A model generated the notes under the pieces. That model did no database searches, was not told the DNA's origin, and was given only the letters and a program-made list of their open reading frames with translations. Position numbers and translations under genes: made by a program. From positions 1-42,346 of the forward strand of contig JAFCDA010000003.1 in NCBI GenBank assembly GCA_017609915.1: 42,346 nt of DNA, read 5' to 3'. Shown here one piece after another: positions 6,791 through 15,940 of this stretch. Source of the DNA: Candidatus Pacearchaeota archaeon (GTDB lineage Archaea; Nanobdellota; Nanobdellia; Pacearchaeales; GW2011-AR1). Every line of letters begins with the position of its first letter. The first letter of the stretch is position 1.

Positions 6791-8158
6791 TCACTTCTTA
6801 GGCTCATTTATGAAAAAACTTCTGTTAGAAGTTGTTTCTTTGATTTTTCCTTGTTTTTCATAAACTGCTTTTGCAGAAGGAAGCTCAAACTTACCAATAA
6901 TCCCTATTTTTGAATAAATAATATAGGTAAATAATCTTTCTTCATCTTTATTTAATGATGGAACATTCCATTCCATTCTTCTATTTTTTAAATCAATTTT
7001 ATCAGGCCCTATTAAACCATATCTTTCATATAAATGAACTAAGGGAGGTAGTTTATCTATGACATTAATTCTTTCAATGAATTTTTTAGATTTTATTCTT
7101 AAACTTACTTTTAATGCAAATTGTCCTCCTCTTGTTTTAATAAAAGAAACTCTTTTTCTTAACATTAAATCTGTTTCTACAGATTTTTTAATTAACACAA
7201 ACAAACCAATTATTAAGATTATTATAATTAATGGGAAAAACCAATTAGTTTTTATAATTATTTTAAACTCTTCATTTGGAATAAGTTCTTTATCCCAATA
7301 ATAATTCATTGTAAAACCTTTTATTTTTGTTTTTGTTGGGGGTATATTTAATGTTGTGAATAAGTAAGAGACTATGTTTTTTTCAGAACTTATAGTTATA
7401 GTTTTACGAACATTGCCAAGATTTTTTTTAACAATTTCTTGTCTTTTTATAATTACTCCTTCAGCTGTTTCTGTTGTTTCAATATCTTCTTGCTCTAAAA
7501 ATTTAATTATAGATTCAACTTCTCCTGTTTTTCCTTGTGTTTTTATTCGAGTATTAAGTAAGTATGTTCCAGCATCTAACCTTTTTAGTTTTTCTTTATC
7601 AAGAGGTATTGCAATTTCTTTTGTTTCTTTTGGGTTTAAGAATAAGCTTGTTTCAAAATCAAAAAATGCAGAATTCATAATTAGTTCAAGATTAAAATTT
7701 ATGTTTGCTTTGTTTTGAATTAAAATTTTTGTTTGCTCTGCTTTTGGATTTATATTTTCAGAAGTGATAGAAAAAGCCCCTCCTAAATCAACAATATTTA
7801 TAGTTAAACTCTCTTTTTGGATTTCATTTAAAGAGTTTTTGATTCTGTATTCAAAGGTGGAAAAGCCTTTTGGTTTTGAATCTTGAGGCATTGCCATAAT
7901 TTGAATTTTTTTAGTTTCTCCAGAAAATATAGTAAATTTTTCTTCTGGAGAAATATCTACTCCAACTAGTGAATAAATCTCAAAACTTTCTGTTTCTCCT
8001 AAATTTCTTATTGTTAGTTCAAAGATGGCTGGTTCATCTAAATCTAAGATTGCTATATTTGAAATAGGCTTTGAACTAATATCTAAATCTATTGCTGAAA
8101 CTAATGTCAGTAAAAGAGAAAATACTATAATTACAATTAAAAGAGGTTTTTTTCTCAT
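6791..8158 (-). CDS. Large single-pass exported protein with Ig-like extracellular region
   Basis: The 455-aa product has a signal peptide (about residues 1-22) and about 280 residues of beta-rich sequence with repeated phrases typical of Ig-like/NEW3-type domains (SFEIYSLVGVDISPEEKFTIFSGETKKIQI; FETSLFLNPKETKEIAIPL). A strong membrane helix (about 307-328, PLIIIILIIGLFVLI) follows, then a basic region of about 120 residues that would be cytoplasmic. The last part (INVIDKLPPLVHLYERYG...WNVPSLNKDEERLFTYIIYSKIG) resembles a DUF11-like beta domain, so the topology could be the other way round. Function is unknown; a surface-layer or envelope role is inferred. Confidence 0.65.
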   Translation of the reverse strand: MRKKPLLIVIIVFSLLLTLVSAIDLDISSKPISNIAILDLDEPAIFELTIRNLGETESFEIYSLVGVDISPEEKFTIFSGETKKIQIMAMPQDSKPKGFSTFEYRIKNSLNEIQKESLTINIVDLGGAFSITSENINPKAEQTKILIQNKANINFNLELIMNSAFFDFETSLFLNPKETKEIAIPLDKEKLKRLDAGTYLLNTRIKTQGKTGEVESIIKFLEQEDIETTETAEGVIIKRQEIVKKNLGNVRKTITISSEKNIVSYLFTTLNIPPTKTKIKGFTMNYYWDKELIPNEEFKIIIKTNWFFPLIIIILIIGLFVLIKKSVETDLMLRKRVSFIKTRGGQFALKVSLRIKSKKFIERINVIDKLPPLVHLYERYGLIGPDKIDLKNRRMEWNVPSLNKDEERLFTYIIYSKIGIIGKFELPSAKAVYEKQGKIKETTSNRSFFINEPKK

Positions 8159-8211
8159 TTTTTATAAGGATTTAATAAAAGAATTGTATATAAAGATTTA
8201 TTTAGACTAAA

Positions 8212-8345
8212 ATATATTATTGGTTTTTGATTGATATTATAGTAATTATGGTGTTTCATAAACTAGAATCTTATTACTTCTTTAAGTTTTATTATGAGTA
8301 ATCTAAGTCAATCATCTACATAGCCTTAAATTTTTAAGATAAAAA
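8212..8345. repeat. Degenerate copy of the dispersed element, uncertain
   Basis: The gap from 8159 to 8364 holds TTTAAGTTTTATTATGAGTAATCTAAG and CATCTACATAGCC, which resemble pieces of the family, but the ends are poorly conserved. A TATA-like TATATAAAGATTTA (about 8188-8201) toward the gene starting at 8158 is the other visible signal. Confidence 0.3.
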
Positions 8346-8364
8346 GAAAATATCAACAAAAAAA

Positions 8365-8865
8365 TCATCTCTTTCCTTCAACTACTAAAAAAGATTTAGC
8401 TTGAGCAATAAGTTCATCTAATTCATCTCCTAAATCATCTTCATATTGGTTGATTCTGCTTTTAATTATGTATCTATCATAAACTCCTCTTAGAAATTTC
8501 CAAATTGGCTGATCTTCCCATCTGCTTTCATAATCTTTTACTAAAACTGCTTGAAATCTTAGCTCAACTGTTCCTGAGTTCATGTTTATTTCTTTGTTAT
8601 CTCTTTTAACTTTTACTTTTTTCATATTTAATATTAACCAAGTTATATTTATTGTAAACTTGAAATAATCAGAAACCTTCTTTTTAGCTTCCCAAATTAT
8701 TAATAGTTCTTTTGCATCTCCCATTACTTTTTCACCATAAGATTTTTCAACTACTTTATATCCTTCGTCTTTTAACCATTTATAAGCAAAGCTATAAAAA
8801 TCATTGAAATTAAATATTCCTTCTTGTTTAATTTTTCCTTTAAATACTGTGTCTTTTTCTGCCAT
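8365..8865 (-). CDS. Conserved-looking protein of unknown function (166 aa)
   Basis: The product is soluble with alternating helix and strand. Notable stretches are FNFNDFYSFAYKWLKDEGYKVVEKSYGEKV, an amphipathic VELRFQAVLVKDYESRWEDQPIWKFLRGVYDRYI, and an acidic helix QYEDDLGDELDELIAQAKSFL. I associate this pattern with uncharacterised proteins of DPANN archaea but cannot name a family. A well-formed dispersed element starts 25 bp upstream of the ATG. Confidence 0.6.
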   Translation of the reverse strand: MAEKDTVFKGKIKQEGIFNFNDFYSFAYKWLKDEGYKVVEKSYGEKVMGDAKELLIIWEAKKKVSDYFKFTINITWLILNMKKVKVKRDNKEINMNSGTVELRFQAVLVKDYESRWEDQPIWKFLRGVYDRYIIKSRINQYEDDLGDELDELIAQAKSFLVVEGKR

Positions 8866-8889
8866 GTTTTTTATTCTGGAATTTTTATT

Positions 8890-8994
8890 AATATCTCTAT
8901 AAATCTTTAAGTTCTGTTATGAGTGGCAAAGGCACATCCCTTCCGTAACCCTCTCTTCTCATCTGCATCCCTATGCTTATAAGATACTGATATT
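8890..8994. repeat. Dispersed intergenic element, copy 6 (GC-core subfamily)
   Basis: This 105-bp element has perfect 6-bp inverted ends (AATATC at 8890, GATATT at 8989). Inside are TCTATAAATCTTTAAG, then a GC-richer core (8921-8963) starting GAGTGGCAAAGGCACAT and closing GTAACCCTCTCTTCTCATC, then GCTTATAAGATACT. The core is shared with the copies at 37547 and 39562. Confidence 0.75.
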
Positions 8995-9039
8995 TATATA
9001 ATATTAAGAAAACTCTTATTTAAAAATTGTTTGGTTTCT

Positions 9040-9597
9040 TTACATTGCTTCTCTACAAGTAATGCAAATTAGTTTTCCATCTTGATTATAAATTATGTCA
9101 AAATTACCACATTCTTCACAAAGCCCTTCTTTAAATTGCTCTCCTGCTTGTTTTCTTTTTAGTTTTTCTGCTTGTTCTTTTATAGTGTAGCCTTCTTGAG
9201 AAATCTCAAATAATTCTGGCTGTATTCTTAAAAGGTCTTTTAAGGTTAAATAACCTATAACCTTTTTTTTAATAGTTACAGGTAATCTTCTAAATTTCTT
9301 TTTTTTCATTAATCTCATTGCATCATAAATATCTGTAGAAGGCTTTATTGTTATTATTTTTTTAGCACAAATATTATTTGCTTGAATATCTGCTAAATCT
9401 TTTTTAGATTTTTTGCTTAATGCCCACATTACATCTTTTTCTGTAAGAATTCCTTTTAAAACTTCATTTTCAACTAAAAGTAAGCTTCCAACTCTTTTTT
9501 TAACCATTAGTTTGACAGCATTTATCACAGATATATCTGGCTTTGCAGATACAAAGTTTCTTGTCATTATGTCTCCTACTTTTACACCAATTTTCAT
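9040..9597 (-). CDS. CBS-domain pair protein with C-terminal zinc ribbon
   Basis: The 185-aa protein starts with two CBS motifs: VGDIMTRNFVSAKPDISVINAVKLM...VGSLLLVENEVLKGILTEKDV (about 6-60) and NNICAKKIITIKPSTDIYDAMRLM...FRRLPVTIKKKVIGYLTLKDLL (about 72-130). A CEEC...CITC zinc ribbon closes the protein. CBS pairs bind adenine nucleotides and act as energy or ligand sensors; stand-alone CBS/zinc-ribbon proteins are common in archaea, but their targets are mostly unknown. No partner gene is adjacent. A dispersed element lies 23 bp upstream. Confidence 0.85.
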   Translation of the reverse strand: MKIGVKVGDIMTRNFVSAKPDISVINAVKLMVKKRVGSLLLVENEVLKGILTEKDVMWALSKKSKKDLADIQANNICAKKIITIKPSTDIYDAMRLMKKKKFRRLPVTIKKKVIGYLTLKDLLRIQPELFEISQEGYTIKEQAEKLKRKQAGEQFKEGLCEECGNFDIIYNQDGKLICITCREAM

Positions 9598-9619
9598 TTT
9601 TGTTGTTTTGTTTAATTTT

Positions 9620-9707
9620 AACTTAGATCTTTATGGGTTTTTAAGTTGTGTAGATGAGAAGATTAAGCTTTTCATCTTTATATTTTTCTGTGTTTATAAG
9701 ATATTAA
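9620..9707. repeat. Dispersed intergenic element, copy 7
   Basis: It contains GATCTTTATGGGTTTTTAAG, then the hairpin GATGAGAAGATTAAGCTTTTCATC read as GATGA(G/A)AAG...CTTTTCATC, and ends GTTTATAAGATATTAAT. The central hairpin is the best-formed in the family. Confidence 0.6.
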
Positions 9708-9785
9708 TTATAATGCCCTTTTATTTTTATAATTAACTATTATCTTTTAATATATATCTTAGAGAATATATATCTTTTCTTATTA

Positions 9786-10091
9786 ATGTTTAAAAATGGG
9801 TTGGTTGTTGAATTAAGTATGGTAAGTGGAGTTTATGTATTAGACGAAAAAGATAAATTTTGTTCTGATTTTAGAAGAAAATTTTTGATAGCTTCTGAAA
9901 CAAATAAGAATTATGAATTTGTTGACCAAATGGAGGCATTAATAGATGTTTATTATAATAGGGGGACTATGATTATAGTTAGTAATCGCGGGTTTTGCAT
10001 GGTTGGAAATGACAAAAAACGATTTGGTGTTATTCGTAATTATATAAAAAGAAAAACAAACGCTAATTTTACTATAATGAATTCAAAATGA
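9786..10091 (+). CDS. Unknown 101-aa protein translationally coupled to the thermosome
   Basis: I do not recognise the family. The ORF overlaps the thermosome start by 4 bp (ATGA), so it is probably translated on the same mRNA. The sequence looks alpha/beta: VVELSMVSGVYVLDEKDKFCSDFRRKFLIASE, RGTMIIVSNRGFCMVGNDKKRFGVIRNYIKRK. No membrane segment or metal motif is visible. Being first in the operon, it may be a chaperonin-linked factor; that rests on position only. Confidence 0.6.
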   Translation: MFKNGLVVELSMVSGVYVLDEKDKFCSDFRRKFLIASETNKNYEFVDQMEALIDVYYNRGTMIIVSNRGFCMVGNDKKRFGVIRNYIKRKTNANFTIMNSK

Positions 10092-11695
10092 CAGAAAAAC
10101 AACCAATTTTTATATTGCCTGAAAATACTGAAAGAACAATGGGCAAAGATGCTCAGAGAAATAATATTTTAGCTGCTAAGCTTGTTGCTGATGCTGTTAA
10201 AACTACCTTAGGGCCTAAAGGTATGGATAAGATGTTAGTTGATGCTATTGGAGATATTACTGTTACTAATGATGGAGTTACTATTTTAGATGAAATGCAA
10301 ATTGAGCATCCTGCTGCTAAAATGATGGTTGAGATTGCTAAAACTCAAGAAAGTGAGGTAGGAGATGGAACAACAACTGCTGTAATGCTTGCTGGAAAAT
10401 TGCTTGAAAATGCTGAGAAATTGTTGGATATGAAAATACATCCAACAGTTATAACAAAAGGTTATAATTTAGCTTCTGAAAAAGCAAAACAATTTTTAAA
10501 AGAATTAAGTGTTGAAACAACTCCTGATAAAGAAGATGTTTTAAAATATATTGCTATGACTGCTATGACTGGGAAAGGAGCAGAAAGTGTAAAAGAAAAA
10601 TTTTCAGAAATAATTGTTGAATCAATTAAGCAAGTACAGGAAAATGGAAATGTTAGTTTAGATAATATTAAGATTATAAAAAACAAGAGTAATGGTGTTG
10701 AAAATACAGAATTGATTAAAGGTATTGTTATTGATAAAGAAAGAGTTTCAATTGACATGCCTCAAAAAGTTCAAAGTGCAAAGATTGCTTTAATATCAGA
10801 TGCTTTAGAATTAAAAAATCCTGAAGCAGAAGCTAAAATTTCAGTCACTAATCCAGAACAACTTCAAGATTTTATTAATAGGGAAGAAGACACTTTGAAA
10901 AAGATTGTGGAAAAAGTTAAATCTTCTGGAGCAAATGTTATTTTTTGTCAAAAAGGGATTGATGATGTTGTTCAATATTATTTAGCTAAAGAAAATATTT
11001 ATGCTTGTAGAAGAGTTGCTAAATCAGATATAGAAAGTTTAGCTCGTGCTACTAGTGGTAAAATAATAAGTAATTTAAATGAATTAAATGAAAGAGAGCT
11101 AGGAAGGGCTCAAATAGTTGAGGAAATAAAACAAGGGGAAGAATCAATGACTTATGTTAGTGGTTGTGAAAATCCTAAGGCTTTAACTATTTTAATCCAT
11201 GGAGGAAGTGAACATATTATAGATGAAATGGAAAGAGCTTTAAAAGATGGTTTAGGAGATGTAGCTTCTGTTATTAAAAATAAAAGAATTGTTGCAGGTG
11301 CTGGAGCTATTGAAATCGAGCTTTCTAAAATGTTGAGGCAGTTTGCAAATACTCTTTCTGGAAGAGAGCAATTAGCTGTTCAAGAATTTGCAAGTGCTCT
11401 TGAATTTGTTCCATCAACATTAGCTGAAAATGCAGGTTTAGATCCTATTGATGTTTTAACTGGATTAAAATCAAGGCATGATAATGGGGAAAAATATGCA
11501 GGAATTAATATTTTGAAAAATAAGATTGAAAATTCTTTAGAAGAAGGCATTATTGAACCTATGAAAATTAAGATGCAGGCAATATCTTCTGCAACAGAAG
11601 TTGCTGTAATGATTCTTAGAATTGATGATGTTTTAGCTTCTAAAAGTGGTGGTTCACCTACAGGAACTGGAATGGGTTATCCAGGGATGGATTAA
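10088..11695 (+). CDS. Thermosome subunit (group II chaperonin)
   Basis: The 535-aa length and motifs are those of an archaeal chaperonin: [41 protein letters not shown] at the N-terminus, [12 protein letters not shown], the nucleotide-site [10 protein letters not shown] (about residues 92-101), and [12 protein letters not shown] in the C-terminal equatorial half. It ends in a Gly/Met-rich tail ([10 protein letters not shown]). It folds proteins in an ATP-driven double ring with a built-in lid. No second subunit gene is seen here, so whether the ring is homo-oligomeric cannot be decided. It lies in a tight operon, 4-bp overlap upstream and 1-bp gap downstream. Confidence 0.98.
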   Translation: MTEKQPIFILPENTERTMGKDAQRNNILAAKLVADAVKTTLGPKGMDKMLVDAIGDITVTNDGVTILDEMQIEHPAAKMMVEIAKTQESEVGDGTTTAVMLAGKLLENAEKLLDMKIHPTVITKGYNLASEKAKQFLKELSVETTPDKEDVLKYIAMTAMTGKGAESVKEKFSEIIVESIKQVQENGNVSLDNIKIIKNKSNGVENTELIKGIVIDKERVSIDMPQKVQSAKIALISDALELKNPEAEAKISVTNPEQLQDFINREEDTLKKIVEKVKSSGANVIFCQKGIDDVVQYYLAKENIYACRRVAKSDIESLARATSGKIISNLNELNERELGRAQIVEEIKQGEESMTYVSGCENPKALTILIHGGSEHIIDEMERALKDGLGDVASVIKNKRIVAGAGAIEIELSKMLRQFANTLSGREQLAVQEFASALEFVPSTLAENAGLDPIDVLTGLKSRHDNGEKYAGINILKNKIENSLEEGIIEPMKIKMQAISSATEVAVMILRIDDVLASKSGGSPTGTGMGYPGMD

Positions 11696-11696
11696 G

Positions 11697-13247
11697 ATGC
11701 CAAAGAAAAAAAATTTAAATAAAATAATCACTTCCCCCCCTTTTATAAGTAATAAAATTATTCATCGTGGGGATTATCATGGGCTTAGAAAATCCTCTTG
11801 GGAATTTTTGAAAAAAGGTGATGAAAAAGATTTTGCTAGATTTGAAAAAAAATATTTTGAAAGTTTAAGTAATAGGGCTGTTCCTCAAAGAACAAGGTAT
11901 GCTATTAATTTTCTTGAAGCTCATGGGTTTCAATCTCTTGGAGAATTAACATGCGGTAGTGATATAGGAGAAATGTTAGATAGGGGTTCTGATTTAGATT
12001 GGGTTGCAGGAGATAAATTTTATCTAACTTTTCAAGAAGATTGTGTTATTGCTTGTCAATTAGGAAAAAAGAAATTTAAAGAAGGGGTTAATTTTATTTT
12101 TGCACATACAGATTCACCATATGTTAAAGGAAAAGGATCTTTTAAGCAAGAAAACGGAATTGCATATATGTTAGCAGAGCCTTATGGGGATTTTGTTTCT
12201 TCAAATTGGTTTAGTGTTCCTTTAGCTATGCATTTTAAAGGATATGCAAGTAAAAATGGATGTAAACCTATAGAATTTGTAATAGGAGATAGGGATGGTG
12301 AACCACGATTTAGTATTCCTAATGAAAGTAAACACTTAGATGACAAGGAAGATTTAACAAGAAAACAACTTAAAGTTATTATTGGATCTAAACCTTATTC
12401 AAAAAAGGCTTATCCTTGTAAGACTGCTCTTTGGGGAGCACTTGAAATGTTTTATAAGGGATTTGGAGTAACTGAAAGTGATTTTAAGAAAGGGCAAACG
12501 ACTTTTTTTCATTCAAAAAAACCAGAAAGGACTGGGGTAAATTCTTCTAATATTTGTTCATTTGGGCAAGATGATTTGGCTTGTGCATTTCCTTCTTTGT
12601 ATGCTTTTTCTAAACTTGAAAATCCCACCTATACTTGTTTTTTACAATTACATCCAGGAGAAGAAATAGGTGATGAGGGAAGGGCTGCAGTAACTGGAAA
12701 TTTTATATCAGAAGTTGTTGTACCTGCTGTTGCTGAAATGAGGGGAGATAGTCTTGGAGCTCATTATCGTGGCCTTTTAACTAATAGTATTAGTATTTGG
12801 GGAGATGTTTCTGAAGCAACTCATGCTTGTAATCCTGAACTTCATGACCCTTATGATTCTTTTTATTTAAATTCAGGAATTGGTATTACTAGACAATCAG
12901 GAGATGAAGATCGTTGGAAAAGTTATACTCCCTCTCCGAGGGCCCTTCAAGGGTTTAGTAATTTATTTGATGAAAAAGGAATCCCTTATCTAATTGGAAC
13001 CATGGGACATTCAGAAGAAAGAATTCCAGGATGCAATGCAATTCATGGCCCTTTATTTGCTGCAGAAGGCATTGATTGGATTGTGCCTTTATTAGGTATG
13101 CATAGGGGTCAAGGAGAAACTACTTCCCCAATTGATATTTTCTTTTTTTATAAAGGACTTAAGGAATTTTTTAATCTGCCAAATCGCAGTATTTTCCCTA
13201 AAAAACATGATTTGAAAGCAGAACCTCAAAGATTAAAGCCAAGATAA
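11697..13247 (+). CDS. M18-like metalloaminopeptidase
   Basis: Translation from the ATG at 11697, one base after the thermosome stop, gives 516 aa. An upstream in-frame alternative at 11646 lies inside the thermosome gene and is rejected. The M18 plan is visible: AHTDSPYVKGKG near residue 137 (metal His and Asp), LHPGEEIGDEG near 321 (catalytic and metal Glu), SEATHACNPELHD (matching the SADxAHAxHPN block), and GMHRGQGETTSPIDIFFFYKGL near the end (metal His). M18 enzymes form dodecamers and trim N-terminal residues from peptides. Its place behind the chaperonin suggests a shared protein-turnover operon. Confidence 0.8.
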   Translation: MPKKKNLNKIITSPPFISNKIIHRGDYHGLRKSSWEFLKKGDEKDFARFEKKYFESLSNRAVPQRTRYAINFLEAHGFQSLGELTCGSDIGEMLDRGSDLDWVAGDKFYLTFQEDCVIACQLGKKKFKEGVNFIFAHTDSPYVKGKGSFKQENGIAYMLAEPYGDFVSSNWFSVPLAMHFKGYASKNGCKPIEFVIGDRDGEPRFSIPNESKHLDDKEDLTRKQLKVIIGSKPYSKKAYPCKTALWGALEMFYKGFGVTESDFKKGQTTFFHSKKPERTGVNSSNICSFGQDDLACAFPSLYAFSKLENPTYTCFLQLHPGEEIGDEGRAAVTGNFISEVVVPAVAEMRGDSLGAHYRGLLTNSISIWGDVSEATHACNPELHDPYDSFYLNSGIGITRQSGDEDRWKSYTPSPRALQGFSNLFDEKGIPYLIGTMGHSEERIPGCNAIHGPLFAAEGIDWIVPLLGMHRGQGETTSPIDIFFFYKGLKEFFNLPNRSIFPKKHDLKAEPQRLKPR

Positions 13248-13262
13248 TTTCTAAAAATAAAA

Positions 13263-14393
13263 ATGGTTGAAGAAAAAGATGTATTAAATGAGTTAGAGCA
13301 AAACCAAATAAAAGAAAATACAGCCAAAATTCTTGGAAATATTAGATATGAGCCTGCGGTTCCAATTCAATTAACAATAACTGGGGAAGGAGATAAAGGA
13401 ATGCAAGAGATAGAATTGTTTCTTAGTACTTTAAATAAGTTAAGAGAAATTAGAGAATTAGGGGAAGTTAATAAAGTATTAAATCACAAAAACCCAGTTG
13501 TAGAAGTAGAAATTCTAAGAAAAACAGGATATTATAATCCTAAGACTCTGAAACCAGATACTCAAAAATATGAAGTTCCTAAAGGTATGATATTAAAAAT
13601 ACTAAATAAGGGAGAAGGAGGGGTTGAAATGAGATTAAGTGAGGATTTATCTGGTGGTAAAACTAGTGTTATAAGAGAATTAATAAATGTTTTAGGGATT
13701 TGGACTGATTTTAGAGAGTTAAGTGATGATTATCTTAGGGATTGTAATGGTGGAATAGGGTCTAAAAAAGTTTTAAGAATTAATAAAATAAAACCAGTAA
13801 CTGATTTAGAAGAAAAATTATTAGCAGAAATAAAACTTTACCAAAACATGCAAAAATCACTTTTTAAGACAATGAAGAAAGTTGAGAGAAAAATAAAATT
13901 AAACCCTAAAGAATTATTAGATGATATACAATTTTATACTAACTTATGGGATGTTGATATAGAAAAACTAGAAAAAAGAACAAAATTAGCATATTTTTTA
14001 AGAGAAATTCATGGGATAATGAAAGCAGAAAATAATGTTACAATAGAGATTGTAAAATCTAATTTAAAATCAATGGAAATTGCAGCAAATAGGCGTGCTT
14101 TAATGTTTTTATGTCGTAATAAGTTTCCTTGGTTGAGCTCTTCAAATATAGCAAGAGTTTTTTCAAAATATGGTGAACCCCCAAAAAATCATGTAACTGT
14201 TCTTGTGGCTTGTAAGAAGTTTAATACAGAAGTTAGTGGCATTGAAATAGAGAATTATCCAAATGAAAAATATAGTGCTAAGGATTTGCTTTATGATGCT
14301 GAAAATAGGCATTTAGCTTATTTAAAAAAAACTAATAGGGAAAAGTATAGAAACAGCACTATAGAAGATATTTTTGTGCTTAAACTTAAATAA
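13263..14393 (+). CDS. Unknown protein with DnaA domain IV-like C-terminal helix-turn-helix
   Basis: The first 250 of 376 residues are not recognised: a mixed N-terminal part and a Lys-rich helical middle. Residues about 276-320 resemble the DNA-binding domain IV of bacterial DnaA. NRRALMFLCRNKFPWL aligns with its RQxAMYLxRELT helix, SSSNIARVFSKYGE with SLPEIGxAFGGR, and NHVTVLVACKKF with the signature DHTTVLHACRKI. No AAA+ ATPase or Walker motif is present, so it is not DnaA itself. A DNA-binding or regulatory role is inferred. It lies 15 bp after the aminopeptidase gene and ends the operon. Confidence 0.7.
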   Translation: MVEEKDVLNELEQNQIKENTAKILGNIRYEPAVPIQLTITGEGDKGMQEIELFLSTLNKLREIRELGEVNKVLNHKNPVVEVEILRKTGYYNPKTLKPDTQKYEVPKGMILKILNKGEGGVEMRLSEDLSGGKTSVIRELINVLGIWTDFRELSDDYLRDCNGGIGSKKVLRINKIKPVTDLEEKLLAEIKLYQNMQKSLFKTMKKVERKIKLNPKELLDDIQFYTNLWDVDIEKLEKRTKLAYFLREIHGIMKAENNVTIEIVKSNLKSMEIAANRRALMFLCRNKFPWLSSSNIARVFSKYGEPPKNHVTVLVACKKFNTEVSGIEIENYPNEKYSAKDLLYDAENRHLAYLKKTNREKYRNSTIEDIFVLKLK

Positions 14394-14407
14394 TCATTTC
14401 TTTAATC

Positions 14408-14482
14408 AATATTTCTATAAAACTTAGAGTTTTGAAGATGAGAAGTGTATAGCTTTAAGATGAAATAAGATACTAAGGAAAT
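14408..14482. repeat. Dispersed intergenic element, copy 8
   Basis: AATATTTCTATAAAACTTAGAG, then TTTGAAGATGAGAAGTGTATAGC, ending AATAAGATACTAAGGAAAT. It shares its middle and end with the copy at 6597. It sits between two converging gene ends, so it does not act as their promoter. Confidence 0.6.
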
Positions 14483-14628
14483 CACTTTTTTTTATCTAAA
14501 GCTGCTTTGCAAATAGCCCAAGCATTTGTTTTTTTCCTTTTTCCGCCTTCTTTATAGGTTTTAGGAATTTCTCCTTTTTTTATCTTTTTTTCAACAGCTT
14601 TCACGCATCTATCTAATTTTGCAGGCAT
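14482..14628 (-). CDS. 48-aa basic protein of unknown function
   Basis: The minus-strand frame encodes MPAKLDRCVKAVEKKIKKGE, continues IPKTYKEGGKRKKTNAWAICKA and ends ALDKKK. It has two Cys and about 16 Lys/Arg. Small basic proteins of this kind (a CVxxV start, KxNAWAIC near the end) recur in DPANN and other archaeal and viral genomes, but the function is not known to me. Nucleic-acid binding is a guess from charge. The stop is TGA at 14482-14484. Confidence 0.7.
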   Translation of the reverse strand: MPAKLDRCVKAVEKKIKKGEIPKTYKEGGKRKKTNAWAICKAALDKKK

Positions 14629-14734
14629 TTTTAAAATATCCTTAATATTTTGGAAATCCTAAAATTTGTGTTTAACAAATTTTTTGATTGTATTATGGAA
14701 AGGGCTTCTGAGTTTATATATTTTATGATTTAAC

Positions 14735-14824
14735 TTATATCTCTATAAAACTTAGAGTTTTGAAGAAGATTTGTTAAGCTTAATCTTGTCATCTGCATAT
14801 CTTTATTTTTAATAAGATATTGAG
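14735..14824. repeat. Dispersed intergenic element, copy 9
   Basis: CTTATATCTCTATAAAACTTAGAG, then TTGTTAAGCTTAATCTTGTCATCTGCATATC, ending TTTAATAAGATATTGAG. It lies about 107 bp upstream of the 48-aa gene start. The remaining bases between 14629 and 14734 hold nothing I can identify. Confidence 0.55.
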
Positions 14825-14849
14825 AATTATTTTTATGAGATTAGTTTTC

Positions 14850-15815
14850 TTACTCAAACAACTCACTTACAGAAATTCCATGACTTATTCTAAAAATTGT
14901 TTCTGCAAATAAATTTGTTAAACTTATGATTTCTATTTTTCCTTGAGTTTTCTGGGGGATTGAATCTGTTATAAAAACCTTATCTAATGATGAAGCTTGT
15001 ATTTTTTCTTTAGCATCTTTACTAAAAATTCCATGAGTTGCACAAGCAAAAATTTTCTTAGCTCCTTTTTGTTTTAAAACTCCTGCAGCTTTACATAATG
15101 TCCCTGCAGTATCAATCATATCATCAACTAAAATAATATTTTTTCCTTCAACCTCTCCAATAATATTCATGTCTCCTATAACTCCTGCCTCTTTTCTTGT
15201 TTTATGTGCTATTGCTACATTTAAATTTAATCTTTTTGCATAACTTTTTACTCTTTCTGCACTTCCTACATCTGGAGCAACAATTACTGCATTTTCTAAA
15301 AACTCAGAATGTTTTTCTTTTAAATAAAAAATAATAACAGGATAGGCTTTTAGATTATCAAAAGGAATTTTATAAGAACTTGTTGTTGCAGGATTATGTA
15401 AATCTGTTGTTATTATCCTATATGCTGATAAATTAATTAAATTAGCTACAACACTTGCACTTATTGGGGTTCTTGGCTCTGTCATTCTATCTTGTCTACT
15501 GTACTTCATATAAGGTAAGACATTACATATTTTTCCAGCAGAACTTCTCATTAGTGCATCGTTTATCTGAGCTAATGAAACTAGCCAATCTTGTGGTGGC
15601 ATTGAAGAATCATGGATAAAATAACATGTTTTTTTCCTTGTATTTGCATTAATTTTTACAAAAATTTCTCCATCATTAAATTTTTTTATTTCAACTTCTC
15701 CTAAACTATATTTTCTTTCTCTTTTTGAATTAGAGTTTAATTTTTGGTAGACTCTATGTGCAAAAGCCCATGCATTTCCCTTAGGGTCTGCAAGAATTAA
15801 GATTTCGTTGTCCAT
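14850..15815 (-). CDS. prs: Ribose-phosphate pyrophosphokinase (PRPP synthetase)
   Basis: It makes 5-phosphoribosyl-1-pyrophosphate from ribose 5-phosphate and ATP for nucleotide, His and Trp synthesis. At 321 aa it has the usual length. Key motifs are FNDGEIFVKI, MKYSRQDRM (ATP-site loop), TTDLHNPATTSSYKIPFDNLKAYPV, VAPDVGSAERVKSYAKRL and the PRPP-binding loop ILVDDMIDTAGTL. It stands alone in its direction. The start is a plain ATG with an AT-rich upstream stretch leading into the duplicated region at 15856. Confidence 0.95.
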   Translation of the reverse strand: MDNEILILADPKGNAWAFAHRVYQKLNSNSKRERKYSLGEVEIKKFNDGEIFVKINANTRKKTCYFIHDSSMPPQDWLVSLAQINDALMRSSAGKICNVLPYMKYSRQDRMTEPRTPISASVVANLINLSAYRIITTDLHNPATTSSYKIPFDNLKAYPVIIFYLKEKHSEFLENAVIVAPDVGSAERVKSYAKRLNLNVAIAHKTRKEAGVIGDMNIIGEVEGKNIILVDDMIDTAGTLCKAAGVLKQKGAKKIFACATHGIFSKDAKEKIQASSLDKVFITDSIPQKTQGKIEIISLTNLFAETIFRISHGISVSELFE

Positions 15816-15855
15816 TTTATAAGACTAGGGGGGCTTGTTGATTTATAAGAATTAT

Positions 15856-15940
15856 TAATATATAAGATATAGATAAATACGCAGTAGGTGGTTCTTATAA
15901 TATATAAGATATAGATAAATACGCAGTAGGTGGTTCTTAT
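15856..15940. repeat. Perfect tandem duplication, 42-bp period
   Basis: A 43-bp sequence (TAATATATAAGATATAGATA... to ...GGTGGTTCTTAT) occurs at 15856-15898 and again at 15898-15940 with no mismatch. It lies between the divergent prs and DUF5320 genes, so it may duplicate promoter or operator sequence. It includes a GCAGTAGGTGG block that is GC-rich for its surroundings. Confidence 0.9.

Noticed and set aside
11646-11696. Extended N-terminus of the M18-like aminopeptidase
   Set aside because: The extra 17 codons lie within the thermosome gene; the ATG at 11697 follows its stop by one base.
13263-14393. Bacterial DnaA or bacterial contamination
   Set aside because: No Walker or AAA+ motifs, the neighbours are archaeal, and the base composition matches them; only the DNA-binding module is DnaA-like.
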